NCBI GenBank assembly: GCA_016214225.1
Contig: JACROX010000040.1
Coordinates: 1-5,740 of the forward strand
Length of the DNA: 5,740 nucleotides
Direction of reading: 5' to 3'
Source: Candidatus Peregrinibacteria bacterium
Lineage (GTDB): Bacteria > Patescibacteriota > Gracilibacteria > UBA1369 > LOWO2-01-FULL-3
Shown here: piece by piece, positions 4,856 to 5,740 of the stretch
Numbering within the stretch: the first letter of the stretch is position 1
Layout: every line of letters starts with the position of its first letter
Notes under the pieces: generated by a model
Databases searched by the model: none
Told to the model about the DNA's origin: nothing
Seen by the model: the letters and a program-made list of their open reading frames with translations, nothing else
Made by a program: the position numbers and the translations under genes

Positions 4856-5608
4856 ATGGCAATTACAATAAAAACGGAGGAAGAAATTTTATACATGAAA
4901 ATCGGCGGAAAAATTCTAGCCGAAGTTTTACAAGAAATATTAAAAAGAGCGCGTGAAGGAGTTTCAACATATGAACTGGATATTTTTGCTGAAGAATTTA
5001 TCAGAGATAAAGGCGGTATTCCCGCGTTTAAAGGGTACCACGGATTTCCCGCGACTCTATGCACGGCAATAAATGAAGTGATTGTTCACGGAATCCCAAA
5101 AAAAGATGAATTTCTAAAAAACGGTGATCTTTTAACAATAGACAGCGGAGTGATTTATAAAGACCTATACACCGACGCCGCAAGATCAATAGGGATAGGA
5201 GAAATTTCCAAAGAGAAAGAAAGACTTTTAAAAACAGCAAAAATGGCTTTAAGCAGAGCAACAGACATTGCGAAACCAAACACTCACTTAAATGAAATAG
5301 GAAAAATCATCGAAGCAACAGTCAAAAAAGAAGGATTTCACGTAATTCACAATTTAACCGGACACGGAGTTGGAAGAAAACTTCACGAAGAACCAATTGT
5401 CTTAAACTATTGGGAAGGAAAATCCGGTCCACTTCTACAACCAGGAATGACACTCGCGATTGAACCAATATTTTCCGCGGGCACAAGCGAGATGGAAACA
5501 CTCAAGGATAACTGGACAATAGTAACAGTCGATAGGTCGACAGCAGTCCAGGAAGAAAATACAATTTTAATCACAGAAAGCGGCAACGAAATACTTACTG
5601 AAATATAG
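4856..5608 (+). CDS. map: Methionine aminopeptidase, type I
   Basis: A 250-residue type I methionine aminopeptidase, which removes the initiator Met from nascent proteins at the ribosome exit. It matches the short bacterial type (about 250-265 residues) with no N-terminal extension. All five dinuclear-metal ligands are in place: D96 (LTIDSG), D107 (YTDAAR), H170 (LTGHGVG), E203 (LAIEPIF) and E234 (QEENTILIT). The substrate-binding histidines H79 (VHGIP) and H177 (KLHEEP) are present too. The substrate-pocket region GYHGFPATLCTAINEVIVHG (60-79) is well conserved. The start at 4856 lies five bases after the adk stop in a run of A, so the gene is very likely co-transcribed and possibly coupled. 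The window shows a probable terminator after it. Confidence 0.97.
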   Translation: MAITIKTEEEILYMKIGGKILAEVLQEILKRAREGVSTYELDIFAEEFIRDKGGIPAFKGYHGFPATLCTAINEVIVHGIPKKDEFLKNGDLLTIDSGVIYKDLYTDAARSIGIGEISKEKERLLKTAKMALSRATDIAKPNTHLNEIGKIIEATVKKEGFHVIHNLTGHGVGRKLHEEPIVLNYWEGKSGPLLQPGMTLAIEPIFSAGTSEMETLKDNWTIVTVDRSTAVQEENTILITESGNEILTEI

Positions 5609-5740
5609 TCAAAAAAGGTAATTATCCAGTAAGCAGTGAAGGTTTTTAGAAAAGTGTCTTTAGAGCTGTGAAACAAAGGTTTACACAGCCTCAAATTTTT
5701 CCAATTAATTTTCTTTACATAGATTTTAGGTTATTTGGTA
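5609..5740. other. Intergenic region downstream of map
   Basis: These 132 bases hold no convincing gene on either strand. Apart from the terminator-like hairpin, I see only AT-rich sequence. In many bacteria infA, rpmJ, rpsM and rpsK follow map, but no start of infA is visible before the window ends. A weak TTTACA at 5714-5719 could be a -35 element for a gene beyond the edge, but its -10 would fall at or past the end. Confidence 0.6.
5663..5700 (+). terminator. Probable intrinsic terminator after map
   Basis: GAGCTGTG (5663-5670) and AAAC (5671-5674) pair with GTTT (5679-5682), CACAG (5684-5688) and CTC (5690-5692) across an AAAG loop (5675-5678). One base is bulged at 5683 and one at 5689. 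The stem can be lengthened by TTT 5659-5661 with AAA 5693-5695. It is followed directly by TTTTT (5696-5700). The stem is moderately GC-rich against an AT-rich background, which supports a rho-independent terminator, although the U-run is short. It lies 54 bases after the map stop and would end the transcription unit there. Confidence 0.6.

Noticed and set aside
5714..5740. TTTACA as a -35 promoter element
   Set aside because: A -10 box at normal spacing would fall at or beyond the window end, and single hexamers are common in AT-rich DNA.
1..5740. CRISPR array, tRNA, rRNA, phage or defence genes
   Set aside because: No spaced direct repeats, no cloverleaf-like or rRNA-like sequence was noticed, and every long frame is explained by spc operon genes.

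Overview
The window is a stretch of the bacterial spc ribosomal-protein operon. All genes lie on the + strand in the order rplE (3' end only), rpsN, rpsH, rplF, rplR, rpsE, rplO, secY, adk, map. They are packed tightly (8-base overlap to about 20-base gaps) with one exception: a 138-base gap between rpsH and rplF that is mostly one long inverted repeat. After map there is a probable intrinsic terminator and about 130 bases without a gene.

The organism looks like a small-genome, AT-rich bacterium, most likely a member of the Candidate Phyla Radiation (Patescibacteria, perhaps a Parcubacteria-like lineage). The reasons are: rpmD (uL30) is missing between rpsE and rplO, as is known for CPR; uL15 carries an SGHGTYS-type variant of its glycine-rich region; Adk has a P-loop with Gln in place of Pro and an ETGGELRK motif; and no start codon is preceded by a recognisable Shine-Dalgarno sequence. 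Mycoplasmas and cyanobacteria also lack uL30, so the assignment is an inference. All genes read through in the standard code with no in-frame TGA, which argues against the UGA-recoding CPR groups (Gracilibacteria, Absconditabacteria).

Layout: 1-122, C-terminal end of uL5; 115-743, uS14 and uS8; 744-881, long imperfect hairpin (745-864) followed by a partial tandem copy of the rplF start site that creates a five-codon minicistron; 882-2866, uL6, uL18, uS5 and uL15; 2877-4178, SecY; 4194-4850, adenylate kinase; 4856-5608, type I methionine aminopeptidase; 5609-5740, probable terminator and unassigned sequence.

The genes work together in making and maturing proteins: six complete ribosomal proteins and part of a seventh, the translocon channel for membrane and exported proteins, the enzyme that balances adenine nucleotides, and the enzyme that trims N-terminal methionine. 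I see no phage, transposase, CRISPR or defence genes. The least ordinary parts are the structured rpsH-rplF spacer, a 16-A run inside rplF, a lengthened uS14, and an altered zinc-lid spacing in Adk.
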